Of a stretch of 64,000 bases of DNA, positions 1-13,092 are shown one piece after another; the stretch's first letter is position 1, and each line of letters opens with the position of its first letter. The DNA lies in NCBI RefSeq assembly GCF_902459465.1, contig NC_047070.1:3524054-3588053 (forward strand), given 5' to 3'. The stretch is from Asterias rubens (Eukaryota; Echinodermata; Asteroidea; Forcipulatida; Asteriidae). The notes under the pieces are model-generated. The model made no database searches. It was given only the letters and a program-made list of their open reading frames with translations, and was not told where the DNA came from. The position numbers were made by a program, and so were the translations under genes.

Positions 1-242
1 CAATGCTCGTTACCAAGTCAGCTTTTAAGTTAATATTTTACGTGAACCTTCCCTTTAAGGCATAAAACTTATCAACAGGAGCAACTGACGGAACTTGTGT
101 TCAAATCTAAAACATTATTTCAAAGAAATTTGAACTTGCAGAATGATGCAATAAGAAACAGTGCAAGTAGATAACAAACTGCTTATTTTAAACCTACGTT
201 TAACAGCAAGCTATAATATTTCGTCGTGTTTTCTTATTGACT

Positions 243-560
243 TAAAGGCACTGGACACAATTGGTAATTAGGCCTACTCAAAATAATAGTAGCATACAAA
301 CTTACTTGGTAACGAGCAATGGAAAGCTGTTAATACGCTGTTGCTATAGAGCTGTTGAAACGGCTGCTGCCTCTGAAGTGACGTTGTTTTTTAAAATTGT
401 TTAATTGAATTCAGCTGAGGTCTCGAATTCAAGCAACTGAAATCACACAATTTGTGCGACAATGATGTTTTTCTTCAATTATTGTTTTGCAATTTCGACG
501 AACAAGTTCAAATTTTCACAGGTTTGTTATTTTACTGGTCTTTGACAATTACCAAAGATG
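243..560. mobile_element. T1 fragment
   Basis: AAAGGCACTGGACACAATTGG start, GTCTCGAATTC and CACAGGTTTGTTATTTTA in the body, ending TGACAATTACCAAAGATG. Shortened at the centre. Confidence 0.65.
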
Positions 561-822
561 TTTAATGAAGGCAACATAGCATTTAATAAGTAAACAAGGA
601 TCTAAAAAAAAACATCTGCTCCAAGAATGTCAGAAGTCGTTTTACAATTACCACATAAGTATGTGTTTATGGCGTTACGGCATTACAGTTATTAATTTAA
701 ATCAAACATCTAAAACTATTAGTATGCACGAAATAAAATGCAATGAATTTGCACGACTTGTAATTCACTTCATATCAAGCCCTCACCTTGTGTTAGTGAT
801 TTGTGGCTTTAGTTACCACTTC

Positions 823-3800
823 TTAGGGTGAACAAATTTCAAGGGGAAATTCTTTCACCATTACCTCACACAAATGCAGTTTTGCAGGCGTGTCTCTCGG
901 TATGTCTACAAAGACGTAGCGCGCCCTCACCGGCGGGTCACATTTAAACTCGATAATGCCACCACGTGGTGCAGCCTGTTCAGCCGTCACTGGTTCCCCG
1001 CATATGGTGTTGTTGGTTACGATGGGGTCCAGCCCTGCTCTAGCAACGGCACCAGTCAAACGTTCGCCTGTAAAACAATCAACATGGACATACCTTTTTA
1101 TTGTATTTTTGTTTTACAAATACGTCACTTTGTGAACATGAAAAGTATAAGGTTTTTTCAGTGCATACTACAGACACATCGTATTAGAAAGGTCACTTTG
1201 TGAAAACACTACACATGTCCCAAATTCATATAGCTGCTTATTAAGTAGAAAAAGTAGCTAAGCACAACAAAATGTTGCTTAGAATAAGGTTACCAGCCAA
1301 ACCACCGTGTCGCATGTAAAAATTGCGACTGGCACCCTGCTCATTTCTACTAAGCAGAAAATTATTAAAGATGCTGTGTCAGATTTTTGGCCCCAAACAT
1401 TAAAACATAGATTTTTTTGAGTGAATGGTATTTCAAAGAGTATCACCCGCTCTGACAAAAAAAGTTTAACTTTTACTTTTAATGATCAGGAACCATGACA
1501 AAATGTTAAAACGTTTCTTATAAAACACATAAGAATTGGTCACGTGATATGTTGTCGGGATCCCGACAAAAGCTAATTTTGAGCACTTTATTTCACTGCT
1601 ACTAATAATTGGCGGACTTTTTCGAGCAATGGCTCAAATGAAAGCTTGTAATTTTCTCGACCCCCATCAAAATACCTTTTGAATTTTAAATCAAAATATT
1701 TGGCTCAAATCGGCCAACAATCTGACATAGCATCTTTAAGCAATATTTTCTGCAAGAACAAGAACCTTTTTCAAGATGATTCGATTTCTATTTAGTTGCA
1801 AATATTTATGGTCAGTGATCTTCATTAGTATATCATGATGTCCTGGCAAGGAAATTGTGTAAGTCGTTGAGGAAAACATTTTATTTCCATAAAGAGTAAA
1901 AAGGAATATGATTTCCTCATGTCTTTGTGCACAAAACTAGGCATGTACACCGCAGTGCAGTGGTGCGCGGTGCGCAGCACAATCATTTGCGATGATAGAA
2001 ATCTTCCCTTAAAATATTACTTGCTGAGGTTTCTGTAGTTTTTGAAAAATTGGTACGAAAATAATTTTTGTCACGAAAATAATTTTCGTGTCAGGAGACG
2101 ATTTTTTTTTGAGCATGAACGACGTATTTACCCTAACTTGTATTATTTTACGCGACTCACCTGAAAACCTAGACGGCTACTGAAGCTAAACATTCCATTA
2201 AATTATAATTAACATTCATAGGGATTCATGTCATGGACAAAAAGATGATCAACGAAAAATATCAAAACTCTTAACCGAATATTAATAAAAATCTTACTGC
2301 AACAGAAGATCCTATTGATGATTGTAATCGTCCTGATGCAATGGTCACCCTCAAGATCAACTCTCCACCAGGGGTCTATCTCACCATCAACCGCTGTTGG
2401 CATAAAATATTTAAAAAAAAACACCAACACTCTTGGACTCGGACATTCTCACTATACTATAGATGCAATTTGTATAGCGGAGGGATTTGTACATGGAGCC
2501 GTTTCTTTACGCTTGCAAGTTAAAGTGATTATGGTCATTTCTAAAACATCCTTGGAATTTATATCTAGAATAATGTAAAACTGTTGCCTTCAGGGTAATT
2601 AGTATTCTTTGTACTAACCCGGAACAAAATCATGTAACAGTCGTTCTAATGTGATTCTAAATCTCTAAATAAGGTTATAGGGTGAAAAGTATTGTTACTT
2701 TTCTATCCTGATAAAAAAAAGTAAGTCCAGAACAGTCGTTCGTGATTACTATTTACAAGATGGTTGGTCAATAAACTTCCACTTACTTGTGTGTGTGCAA
2801 TCTCCGTTTTGTGTTGCTGTCACACCTTTGCCGTCTACAGCCTTGTCGGATGAGTATTGGAACCTGTACGTGGAACTCTGCTCAGTTGGTTTGCCAATTA
2901 TGGAGAAATCCACTGTACAAAAGAAAATTCCCATAAAGCTTTTGTCACTAAAATATGTGTTTTTATGAGTGAAAAAAACAATTAACTAAGGTTTAACAAA
3001 AATAAGTTTCCATGTTATTTACAAGATTGAAAATAAGCCGTGACGTGACGTCAATCGAGGCGCGATGAATCGCATGCAGTGCCAACACAAGATAGTGACG
3101 CTTGGCGCACAAGCTAAAAACGTGCCCTCAAAGTTGAAACAATACCTGATTTTTTTCACGTTAGGCATGCTCCTTTAGGTTCGTTACGTCTTGCAGGTAC
3201 CTTCTTCGACCTCCCCACTAGCTGGGAAAATTGTTGGGATGGCGTCATGTTTTAGAAAAGAACTTTTCTCTTCATGTCAAAATGTGTTGTGTATTCCGGA
3301 TTCTCGAAGCACGACGGTTCGAAGTGTTTACTGCACAGCGCTGGAAAAGACTTGCAAACTAACCCCATCTTTAGTTGTTTTGCTGCATCCAGCAGCAATA
3401 CAACTGGTCGACATTGCCGGAAAAATACAAGAAAACAACTTTTTCGAAACGTACAAACTCACGACTAGGACTTGAATGTACTTGCACGTACGTGTGTTCG
3501 ATGTTCGATCGAGGCAAAGTCTGCCTCGATTGACGTCACAAAAGGGGTAGGCGGAGTCACCCCCCACACAACTTTATTAATTTTTTAAACATAAATCGTT
3601 AAAAACAATTACTCAAAAGATTATTTTATTGTTCAGAAATATATACTCTAATCTTTGAAGAAGAAAAAAAAATCAATTTCCAGGTGACTTTCATCAAATG
3701 TATATACAGTGAAGTGTCGAATTCTTCCACCTTTGGTCTTATTACCTTTCTCGTGTTTAGTTAACAAAAGCGCTCCCTCCAACAAAAGTTTCACAAATAG

Positions 3801-5402
3801 TATTGCGAATATCTCTTGTTTCTTGGTACATTTTTATGCCTTGGTATTTAAGACTATTATATAAAAACAGCTAGACTGGCTCAATAGCTTCTTCTGCTCA
3901 CCTGGACAATCCAAGAAGGTGACCAAATCTCTCTCAGTGGCTCTGAATGGTGGCTGATCAATGTAATAAGGTATGTACGATCTCTCTGGTGTGTACAAAT
4001 TCAATCCGCCTGGTAGGAGACTTGTACAAATACAGCGGTTGTTGTAGTCAACTGGTAACACCCATCTGAGTTTACCCTCTTGGTTAGAGTCAGGCTCCTG
4101 GCCAAGGTAACAATGATTGGCAGCAACCTCTATCCCATAATAAACTGGGGGTCAAAATAAAGTTTAAAAGACTTTATTGTCCAGTTTGAAATAAGAGTTG
4201 AAACAAATATGGCCGCCTTTTTTGTCTGCTAACCTGAGAAATACGCTTTTAAGCCTTATACCTTAGCAAATTTTCCTGCTACAGTAAGCAATAAAATTTG
4301 CTTACCGTTTAAAGCAGCGCTATGAAATTTGGCCCTGGTCTGTGCTGCCAACTACGTCAGGGGCGTGACGTCACACTGGCAATTATTTTGTTCGGGTACC
4401 GCACAAAATAATCAATACCTTTTGAGCCTAGAGGGTCTTTATCTCGATAGTTGTATTATTCAGGTTAAATTTCACGCGCGCCCTTTGTTTCTAATATAAC
4501 AACACGTTATGCAATCTCACTTTTATAGGTTTTACGAAGAGCAGCATTATTTGACTAAACAAGAAGCTAGTTAGCCAATGACATAGAGTTATACGAGTTA
4601 GTCTTGAAGTCAAGACGGTAATTGTTAAGCGCAGTGTGTAGTTACAGCGCGGTGTAGCTACGGGGACGATACACACACCCTCGATCCCAGTATGTGTGTG
4701 TGAGTCAGTTAGAGCTGCCTCGCGCTACCTACGACTGGTGCATGTGTAACATCGCACTGTGACTGTTGCATGAAAGGCAGACAAATAGGCAGCGCCTAAC
4801 GACTTGTCATCAAGTCTAATGACGAGTTTAAACTTATACGGAATCATAATATGGGAGGTCTTTGAATGATAAAAAATGTATTTGAAAAAAATTCAAGCAA
4901 GCGTTTGGAGTGGCTCTACGTGAAAACGGTGACGATAGTTCATGTCAATATCAAAGTTGTCAATACTATTCATTTTTATAACACTCCTCTTGCTTGTTCT
5001 GTATTCTGGTTGGCTGAAACACGGTCACGTGGGATGAACTAATATAGTTTAGTGACCGCGGCGCGTGCGTGTTTTGCGGGAACTATAGTGCCCGGTTACA
5101 GCAACCTTTATTGACTTGAACCGTGATAGTAACTACAAAACTTCCTTTCTTTTCCAGATTTCTGTTCTTATTTCACATTTAATTTTCAGACCGAGTTGTG
5201 TTATAAAACACATATTTATTGACTGGCAATGAGGTAATAGTGTATGTCTATTCCCCCTCGGGCCTGTGAGTGACCAGAAGAGGGACCTATTTCCCTCATT
5301 GCCAGTCCATATTATGTATAATTTATTTGATTTCAACTGAAGAGATGACTTACCACACAACAGAGTCAGAGCAATAACTGTTATCCATGTAGACTGCATC
5401 AT
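823..5402 (-). CDS. Secreted protein: novel Cys domain + one F-type lectin domain (gene M1, 5 exons)
   Basis: Five exons join in one frame, all junctions phase 1: leader 5354-5402, 81-codon exon 3902-4144, lectin A 2787-2912, lectin B 2298-2393, lectin C 823-1067 ending in TAA. Donors read GTAAGT, GTGAGC, GTAAGT and GTAAGA; each acceptor ends CAG. The product is about 250 residues with a hydrophobic leader (two adjacent Met codons, then WITVIALTLLCG). The lectin part shows DKAVDG, CTHT, DPWWRVDL, a CC pair and LCEV, typical of F-type lectins. The sugar-contact motif H-X26-R-X-D-X4-R is altered: R-I-F-C-C-S-E-R replaces Arg-X-Asp, so the Asp is gone, and two extra residues lie between His and Trp-Trp. 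It is probably secreted; fucose binding is uncertain. A start upstream of 5402 is possible because the frame stays open to 5450. Confidence 0.82.
1365..1738. mobile_element. TIR element, AAAGATGCTGTGTCAGAT family
   Basis: Left end AAAGATGCTGTGTCAGATTT and right end AATCTGACATAGCATCTTT are inverted copies; each is followed inward by the GGCC word. 374 bp, non-coding, in the last intron of gene M1. Confidence 0.75.
3328..3414 (-). pseudogene. THAP-domain start, copy 1
   Basis: MSTSCIAAGCSKTTKDGVSL, then out of frame to a stop. The C-X-A-X-G-C and following G-V-S-L are the N-terminal zinc-binding signature of THAP domains, found in P-element-type transposases and host THAP proteins. The surrounding repeat spans about 3041-3600. 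It lies in the 2913-3901 intron of gene M1. Confidence 0.6.
3902..4144 (-). other. Unrecognised 81-residue Cys domain exon of M1
   Basis: Single symmetric phase-1 exon of 243 nt between the leader and the lectin exons. The peptide contains NHCYLGQEPDSNQ, RWVLPVDYNNRCICT, LYTPERSYIPYYIDQP and ends LDCPG, with four Cys. I do not recognise the family. A closely similar exon occupies the same place in the paralogue at 16132-16374, which supports it as a real conserved coding domain. The tandem lectin gene on the plus strand lacks it, having a 37-nt linker exon there instead. Confidence 0.75.
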
Positions 5403-6345
5403 AGCCGCATCCAGCGGTGTTGGGTTTAACAATTTTACAGTTGAGACCAATTTTTTGAGAACTTACTCCGCGGTAGTGCAGTTAATAACGATCGTATTTT
5501 GCTTAAGTAGTCTAGTCCCGGCCAGTTTGTTGTATACCTTCCGCCCAGGTAGTAGCTAAAAAGCAGGACGGTTCTTTTCAGAGCTGAGAAGTCTCCCGAA
5601 CCCCCGAACATCTACTCCGCGGTAGCAGAATAAAGCAAGACAGTTCTCTAAAGAACAAACTCTACAGGGCAAGTTTATTATAACATACTTGGTGTTGCCG
5701 CAAACTAAATATATATTGATACATCACCATTTAATGCCTAAAATTATATAAATGTACAGTAAACACGCCGAGCAGTACATAATAGTACACAAAAACACGC
5801 TCAGGAGTTGTGTTTAAACGTCACATCTGTTGAAGTTGGAGTCCGAAAGTCTGTAATACCACCCGATTGAACGCACTCAAAATTGTCGTGCGTAGATGAT
5901 ATTAATAAACGGAGATAATCCGAAACACGATTAATCCAACCAAGGTTTACAGTTGTCATGACGACAGAGATTGTTTACTGGATATAGAACAGTAATGAAT
6001 TGTCCCTTTGTCAACCTTGACATTTTCAAGTCCAGAAAGGAACGGCGAAAATTTAAATTGTCATGGACACACTAGGTTTTGTTGATCCTAGATAATGAGT
6101 TCGTTCTGGATTGAAAATGGTTGTTGGGCTAGGATGGCTACAAACAAAGACATGTTGGTTGAAAATGTTTTTTTTTAGTTCTGCAATTAAAATACCTGGG
6201 CCCAATTTCATAAAGCCTGTAAGCACAACAATTTGCTAAGCATGAAAATTCTTCCGTGATAGAAACATGATTGCCAACCAAATTTCCACAGGATTTTCAG
6301 GGTTATAAGCAGTCTCTTCATTCCATGTACTATTTCTGACAACAT

Positions 6346-6645
6346 TTAAAGGCACTGGACACTATTGGTAATATTGTCAAAGACCAGTCTTCTCGCTAAC
6401 TTGGTGTATCTCAACATACGCATAAAATAACAAACCTGTAAAAATGTGAGCTCAATTGCTCGTCGAAGCCTTGCGAGATAATACTGGAAGCAAAAATACC
6501 CTTGTCGCACGAAGTTGTGTGCTTTCAGATGCTTGATTTCGAGACCTTAAATTCTAATTCTGAGGTCTCGAAATCAATTTCGTGGAAAAGTTTTAAATGC
6601 TAACAGTTATTTTGAGTAACTACCAATAGTGTCCACTGTATTTAA
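6346..6645. mobile_element. T1 element, intergenic
   Basis: TTAAAGGCACTGGACACTAT start and AATAGTGTCCACTGTATTTAA end, 300 bp. The 5.4-14.1 kb interval around it has no gene I can support. Confidence 0.75.
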
Positions 6646-7107
6646 TAATAAAACATTTAATTAAGCATGAATTGGCTTAATAGGGCTTGTTAACCTGCTA
6701 TGGTTAGTGTCAAAGTGTTTCCTGTGAACGAGGCCGGTGTGGCTGGAGATACCCCCCCCCCCCGGCAAAACGGTAAACTCTGTGCAAACTTATTCCAATA
6801 GCGCCCTCTGTTGAATAATCTTTTGCCATCCTCTGAATGTTAAATTTGCCGAAACATTATGACGACAAACACCGATGCTTGTGAATAAACGCCAGAGAGC
6901 TTAGGACAATCCCCGTTCATTTTCACCTTTCACCTTGATCCATATGCAGACGACCACAGAAACAGAAAGGTTGCGTTACCAAAAGTACCTGTCTTAAACC
7001 TTGCAATATTGTGCCAAATGATATGTAATGTACCCCTTTTATTTGGCTCTCAAACGGATATTATTTTGAAGACCTACAAAATATTCGTCTTGCACACTGG
7101 AGTGGAC

Positions 7108-7494
7108 TTAAAGACAGTGTACACTATTGGTAATTGTCAAAGATCAGTCTTCTCACTTGGTGTATCTCCACATATGCATAAAATAACAAACCTGTGAGAA
7201 TTTGAGCTCGATCGGTCGTCGGAGTTGCAAGATAACTATGAAAGAAAAAACACCATTGTCACACGAAGTTGTGTGCGTTTAGATGGTTGATTTCGAGACC
7301 TAAAGTTCTAAACTTGAGGTCTCGAAATTAAATTCGTTGAAAATTACTACTTTCTCCAAAACTAGGTCACTTCAGAGGGAGCTGTTTCTCACAATGTTTT
7401 ATAACTATCAACCTCTCCCCATTACTCGTTATAAAGTAAGGTTTTATGCTGATGATTATATTGAGTAGTTACCAATAGTGTCCACTGCCTTTAA
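7108..7494. mobile_element. T1 element, intergenic
   Basis: TTAAAGACAGTGTACACTAT start, internal palindrome GATTTCGAGACC/GGTCTCGAAATT, CCAATAGTGTCCACTGCC end. Confidence 0.8.
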
Positions 7495-8599
7495 TCATAT
7501 CTAGCGCCCTCTATAGCGATGGGCCACTGCGCTCATTTTCTAGACTGGGCCCCTGTCTGTATCCGCAATGATAAAGACAGGTCCTTGCTATTCAGATCCA
7601 GTGTTTCCATTGGATACATTGATATCATGGAATAAATGCAGTTACTAAAAGCTAACCAGATCGGTGTTTGTTTTTGATGACCAATCAAGGACCAATCAAA
7701 ACACAGATATAAGCTTAGATTACTTTCGGTCGTCGTCTGCATGGTGTACGTCCACGTACATGTACGTGGGTAATGTTGTATACAGTACAAGCATGGAGGT
7801 CGAAATTTGTCTAACTCCATGGTACAAGCATGGTCATCTTGCATGTAATGTTGGTGTAGAAATTCACGAGCCTCGAAGTGTGACGTCAGATGTTCAGGCT
7901 ACTCATTTGCTATAGGTTGCGTTCGTTTAGCTTCCCTGGGTCGACCCCGGTGTGCTCATCCAAGTGGCGTATATTTTATTTTTTTCCATGTTTGTTATTT
8001 TGTATAGAAGTTGTGATACACGAAGTGTGGGCCTTGGACATTACTGTTTGCCGAAAGTGTCCAATGGCTTTAATCACTAAGTTTATTTGAATAAACCATT
8101 TTAAATTGTTGAATAAGTTAAAATGGAAAACGAACGATTTTTTTAAAGTAGTTTTTCAGTCATCGGGCGGTGGCAAGGGGATCCATCTACTGCTTATGTC
8201 CTCGGTCGAAACGTCAGAACTCTTCTTCAAGTTTCTAAATAATGTATAATTACTATCTGATAAAAATAGCATCGAACAGCCTTCGTTTGGGTTCTATTAG
8301 ATTACTGCAACTCGCCTGTCGTGCTTTGCTTGATAATCTGGACCTGTTGATTATTGATCCGTTCGCACAAGCGAACATGCGGCCTTATAGTAGAAACAAT
8401 TAAAGGCGTGCTATATATACCCATCACCGCTACAGCCACGATTGACTGAGAAAAAAATGATTGTGCCATGCCGTAACCGTCCACAAGAAAATGTGGATTT
8501 ATGAAAGAACGACACCAATCTTGTATTGTTTTAGTGTTTGATAATATTTTTTGACAAATCACTCGTTCGTACGGTACGTGTTCTTTGTAGGCAAATAGC

Positions 8600-8910
8600 A
8601 AGACACTTAACCATTGCTTCGTCCTTCGGATGGGACGTTAAGCAGTTGGTCCCGTGTGTTGTGTAACGCACGTAAAAGAACCCAGTGCACTTATCGAAAA
8701 GAGAAGGGATTCGCCCTGGTGTTCCTGGCTGGATGGGCGGCATGTTGCGCCACAGCACCTAGTAAACCATTACATGGTGCTATGTAAAAGGAGTAGATCT
8801 CATAATTCAAAAACCTAATCCCACATACCTTGCAGGAAATACTGTATGTTTCAGCGCTCTGAGACGCCCTTTGGGTGTATAAAACGCTATATAAGTATCG
8901 TCGACTAAAA
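8600..8910 (+). mobile_element. SINE-like 3' body
   Basis: Contains TCCTTCGGATGGGACGTTAA, CACGTAAAAGAACCCAGTGC and CCTGGTGTTCCTGGCTGG, and ends with GAGACGCCCTTTGGGTGTAT and ACGCTATATAA. Related wording recurs at 15455-15560 and inside the decayed lectin modules. No A or B box in this copy. Confidence 0.5.
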
Positions 8911-9717
8911 GAATGAGAAAGTATCAGTCAAAAAAACCGTTCACTTTTTGAAACGCCTCTTTGTCTGTGACGCGTTATAAGTGTTGATGTTTGAACGTGT
9001 TTTGGTGTTCATAAAGTGTTACCAGCCTATATAAACGTGTTTTTCACAACAACTTGTCTTTGATCCAAATTTATAAACGCATTGACGTGTCTTTGTATAA
9101 AATAATCAACACCTCAACGCGTTTGATATAAGGATTAACGCCAAATCGCATTCTTAAAGTGTTACCCGAAATGCGTTTAAAAGATGTTAAAACAACCACA
9201 CTTGTTTTTACAGTGTGGAAAGTTCGAATGTAAAACCTCACTTGCTCGCTGACTGGGGTACGTCTGAAAAACTTTCAGACAAATAAATAAAAAAAACATT
9301 TTAAGACCTATATCACTCTGCACAAATAAGTCATTTGAAATAATATGCACACACCTAGAACACCCAATAACTGTCGCTGCAGTTATTTGTTGAAACGTAA
9401 GCATTGGTGAAAAATAAAGAGAATTTGTTATACTAAAAGCTCCATTGCTTACTACGATTGCAAAATGAATTCAATGATATATAATAATTCTGTTGTCACC
9501 CTTCGTTATTTAATTAGGCTAGTAAATTATTGCAACTCACTTGTCACGCTCCGTTTGATAATTTTTTTGCCGTTAATATTGAGTCCATCATACACGGTCA
9601 GTTGTTAGAGCATTGGGGCTTCAATGGTGTGACATTATGCACGCGATACCAAGACAACGGCTGCCCTTAATTTGCCTTCATTGTGAGTACCCCAATAGTG
9701 GTTTCTGTCAATAATAG

Positions 9718-10133
9718 TTAAAGGAACACGTTGCCTTGGATCGGACGAGTTGGTCTATAAAAAGCGTTTTTAACAGTTTGTTATAAAATGCATAATAGTT
9801 AGAAAGAGGTTTTAAAAGTAGAATACAATAATCCACACAAATATGCCTCGAAATTGCGTGGTTTTCTTTTTACTTTGCGAACTAACACGATCGGCCATTT
9901 ATGGGAGTCAAACATTTGACTCCCATAATTATGGCCGACCGTGTTAGTAGCGTTTGTTAGAAGTAAATGGAAAACCGTGTTTGTGTGGATCATTGTATTC
10001 GATACTTTTACATATAACACTACACATTTCATATTACACTACACATTTCTACCCATATGCATTTTATTAAAAGACGGTTACAGACGCTTTTCAAAGACCA
10101 ACTCGACCGATTCAATGCAACGTGTTCCTTTAA
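9718..10133. mobile_element. Foldback element, TTAAAGGAACACGTTGC family
   Basis: Left end AAAGGAACACGTTGCCTTGG, right end CAATGCAACGTGTTCCTTTAA. The centre (9889-9948) is a long palindrome built on ACACGATCGGCCAT and ATGGGAGTCAAA with a very short loop. 416 bp, non-coding. Confidence 0.8.
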
Positions 10134-10759
10134 GAACCGTTCTGTAAAATCGGTCCATAATACACGTCAATATTTTACTATAACCCACCACCGAGAGAGT
10201 GTAGTCATCCACAGGGTAGTGTTATCTATGTTTCATCATGAACCTTTGAAGTTTACCACTGGCTAAAATCCTTTAGTGTATATTTCACGTCTGAACATTG
10301 GAAACATTGGAAAACATATCACTTTTACATTCAGTAAGCGCCAATTAAAACAAGTAAGACCCAAAACTGTTTGTTCAAGACCTAAGTCGCTTGGACACTA
10401 AACGCACACGGTGCATACAATTTTGCTTACAGCAAAATAGACAACCTAATTCATAGTTAGCGCGTGGTAATATTTTATTATCCCCTCCCCGGTTCGGAAA
10501 TGCACGAGTTACGTGACCTCTATTTGTAGGTCAGAATTGATGCTTTATTACGATTTTGCCATGGAAAATCAATCAGTGATAACATATTCCACCTACTCGT
10601 GATCGGTCCTCGAATAGTTGAAGTAAAGTGGAAAAAATATGGGATCCATTTGGTTTTTCAACCGAGTATAAATCAGCGATTTACGATCTTTCTCTCCCTA
10701 TATTAGTGTTTGCCCTTTTCACTGACGTAGTGGACTTGGATCTAGTATTTTATGAAGGA

Positions 10760-11157
10760 TTAAAGGCAGTGGATACTGTTGGTAATTACTCCAAATAATT
10801 ATTAGCATAAAACCTTATTTGTTACGAGTAATTAGGAGAGGTTGATAGTATAGAACATTGTGAGAAACGGCTCCCTCTAAAGTAGTGTAGTTTTCGAGAA
10901 AGAAGTAATTTTCCACGAATTTGATTTCGATACCTCCGATTTAGAATTTGAGGTCTCGAGATCAAGCATCTATAACAAAACAGAACTTCATTTGACAAGG
11001 ATGTTTTTTTTCTTTCATTATTATCTTGCAACTTTGATGACCGATTGAGCTCAAATTTTCAAAGGTTTGTTATTTCATGATATACACCAAGTTGGTATGC
11101 ACCAAGTATTAAAGAAGACTGGTCTTTGACAATTACCTATAGTGTCTAGGGTCTTTT
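10760..11157. mobile_element. T1 element, intergenic
   Basis: TTAAAGGCAGTGGATACTGT start, ACCTATAGTGTCTAGGGTC end; about 398 bp, several substitutions from the other copies. Confidence 0.75.
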
Positions 11158-12499
11158 ATGACTCGGGGATAAGTGAGCGTTTATTAATGGCAAATTTCGG
11201 AACTTACTCGATCATAACTTGGAAACACAACCACTGTTATAGACGATGCTGATCACAAATAACTTTTTAGTTTCTCCTATTTATTATCATTATTTATTGA
11301 AGAACTTAGATGCTAATGTACTCCCAAGGTTTTTTTCGGACACCACCATCTCTATAGGGATTACATTAAAATATAAAAGAAACTGAATAATTTAGTATCA
11401 CGTATTTATTATAATATCGATGATAAGTAGGGTCGTGCTTTGTAATGATACCAACTAACAAATTATATGTATTTTCCGAAAGCCTCCTTGTTTATATTTT
11501 TTGTATTTATCCTCATAATGCAAAATCCAATCCATCACAAAAATGCCTCAAATTTTTAGAAATCAACAGAAATGTCGACACGTTTGAATCCTCAAAACTC
11601 ACCACAATGTGAGTATTGGGAATCACATTTCAGTGATGTAAATGTTTGTGAGTGCTGGGTCGATTTCAAAAAGAATTAGGACTAGTTCTTACTTTTGATT
11701 AGTCGTAGGAGATATTAAAAACATGTGGCTCGCCCTAAGTTAGGACGAGTAAATCGTCCAAACTCGAGATAAGACTATTCTTATAACTCTTTGTGAAATC
11801 CACCTCTGTAGCCTGACGTGTAGTTACAGTTTACTGCTCTTTTCTCAAAAAAAAAAAAAAAAAAAAAAATCAGCACAAAAAAAACACCTGTCACTTGTTG
11901 TGTATCTGTTTTGATAATTTGGCTATAAAACAGAATTACGTTGACAACGACAAATCCTATGACCCTACCTTAAAGCCATCGGTACAGACAACAAAATAAA
12001 AGTTCGCAGATTTACAAATAATTTACAGGGTTTACAGAAGGTAATGGTGAAAGACTTATCTTGAAATATTATTCCATAAAATGCTTAATGAGAAACCATT
12101 AACACGACATCAACTTTCGATAGCGAGAATTACGGATGTATTTTAAACACATGTCATGACACGGCGAAATGTGGGGAAACAAAGGTGGGGTTTCCCGTTA
12201 TTTTCTCCCGACTCCGATGACCGATTGAGCCTTAATTTTCACAGGTTTGTTATTTTATATATAAGTTGTGGTACACGAAGTGTGGGCCTTGGACAACACT
12301 GTTTACCGAAAGTGTCCAATGGCTTCAAAGATGAGTGTCACTGACAAATCATTGGACTATACAAAAATGTGCAAACAAATTTCAATACCATGTATACCAA
12401 AATGTAGAAATATAAGAATCAACACACCTAAAAACAATTTTATGTTAATTTATCACTGATACTCCCGTCGTATATATAGGCTTCACAAGGCCCTCAATA

Positions 12500-13020
12500 T
12501 TAAAGGCAGTGGACACTATTGATCATTACTCAAAATAATTATTTGCATAAAACCCTACTTGGTAACGAGTAATGGGGGGAAGGTTGATATAGTATACTAT
12601 AAAGCATTGTGATAAACGAGTCCCTCTGCATTGACGTAGTTCTCGAGAAAGAAGTATTTTTTCCACGAATTTGATTTCGAGATCTCAGATTTAGAATTTG
12701 AGGTCTCGAAATCAAGCATCTGAAAGCACACAACTTCGTGTGACAACTACTAAGGGAGTCAATGTGTGGTGAAGAGGTTTTCAACTATAGAATAGTGTAA
12801 ACCCGCGCCGAGGCCTGGACTTGATAATTTTACCGAGACGAATTAGAATGGATAAACTGTCTGAGGTATTTATGAATGTTTTTTTCTTTCATATTTATCT
12901 CGCAACTTCGACGACCAGTTTAGCTCAATTTTCAAAGGTTTGTTATTTTATGCATATTTTGAGATACATCAAGTGAGAAGACTAGTCTTTGACAATTACC
13001 ATTGTGTCCAGTGTCTTTAA
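12500..13020. mobile_element. T1 element interrupted by about 130 bp
   Basis: TTAAAGGCAGTGGACACTAT at 12500 and CAGTGTCTTTAA at 13020. The body is normal to about 12752, then about 130 unrelated bases, then resumes at TTTTTTCTTTCAT near 12881. The inserted piece is not recognised. Confidence 0.65.
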
Positions 13021-13092
13021 TACACGTTATACACTTTATGTTATGGTTTAGACTGACGATGCAATTATAGCTTTGAAATTTAGTTTCAAGAC

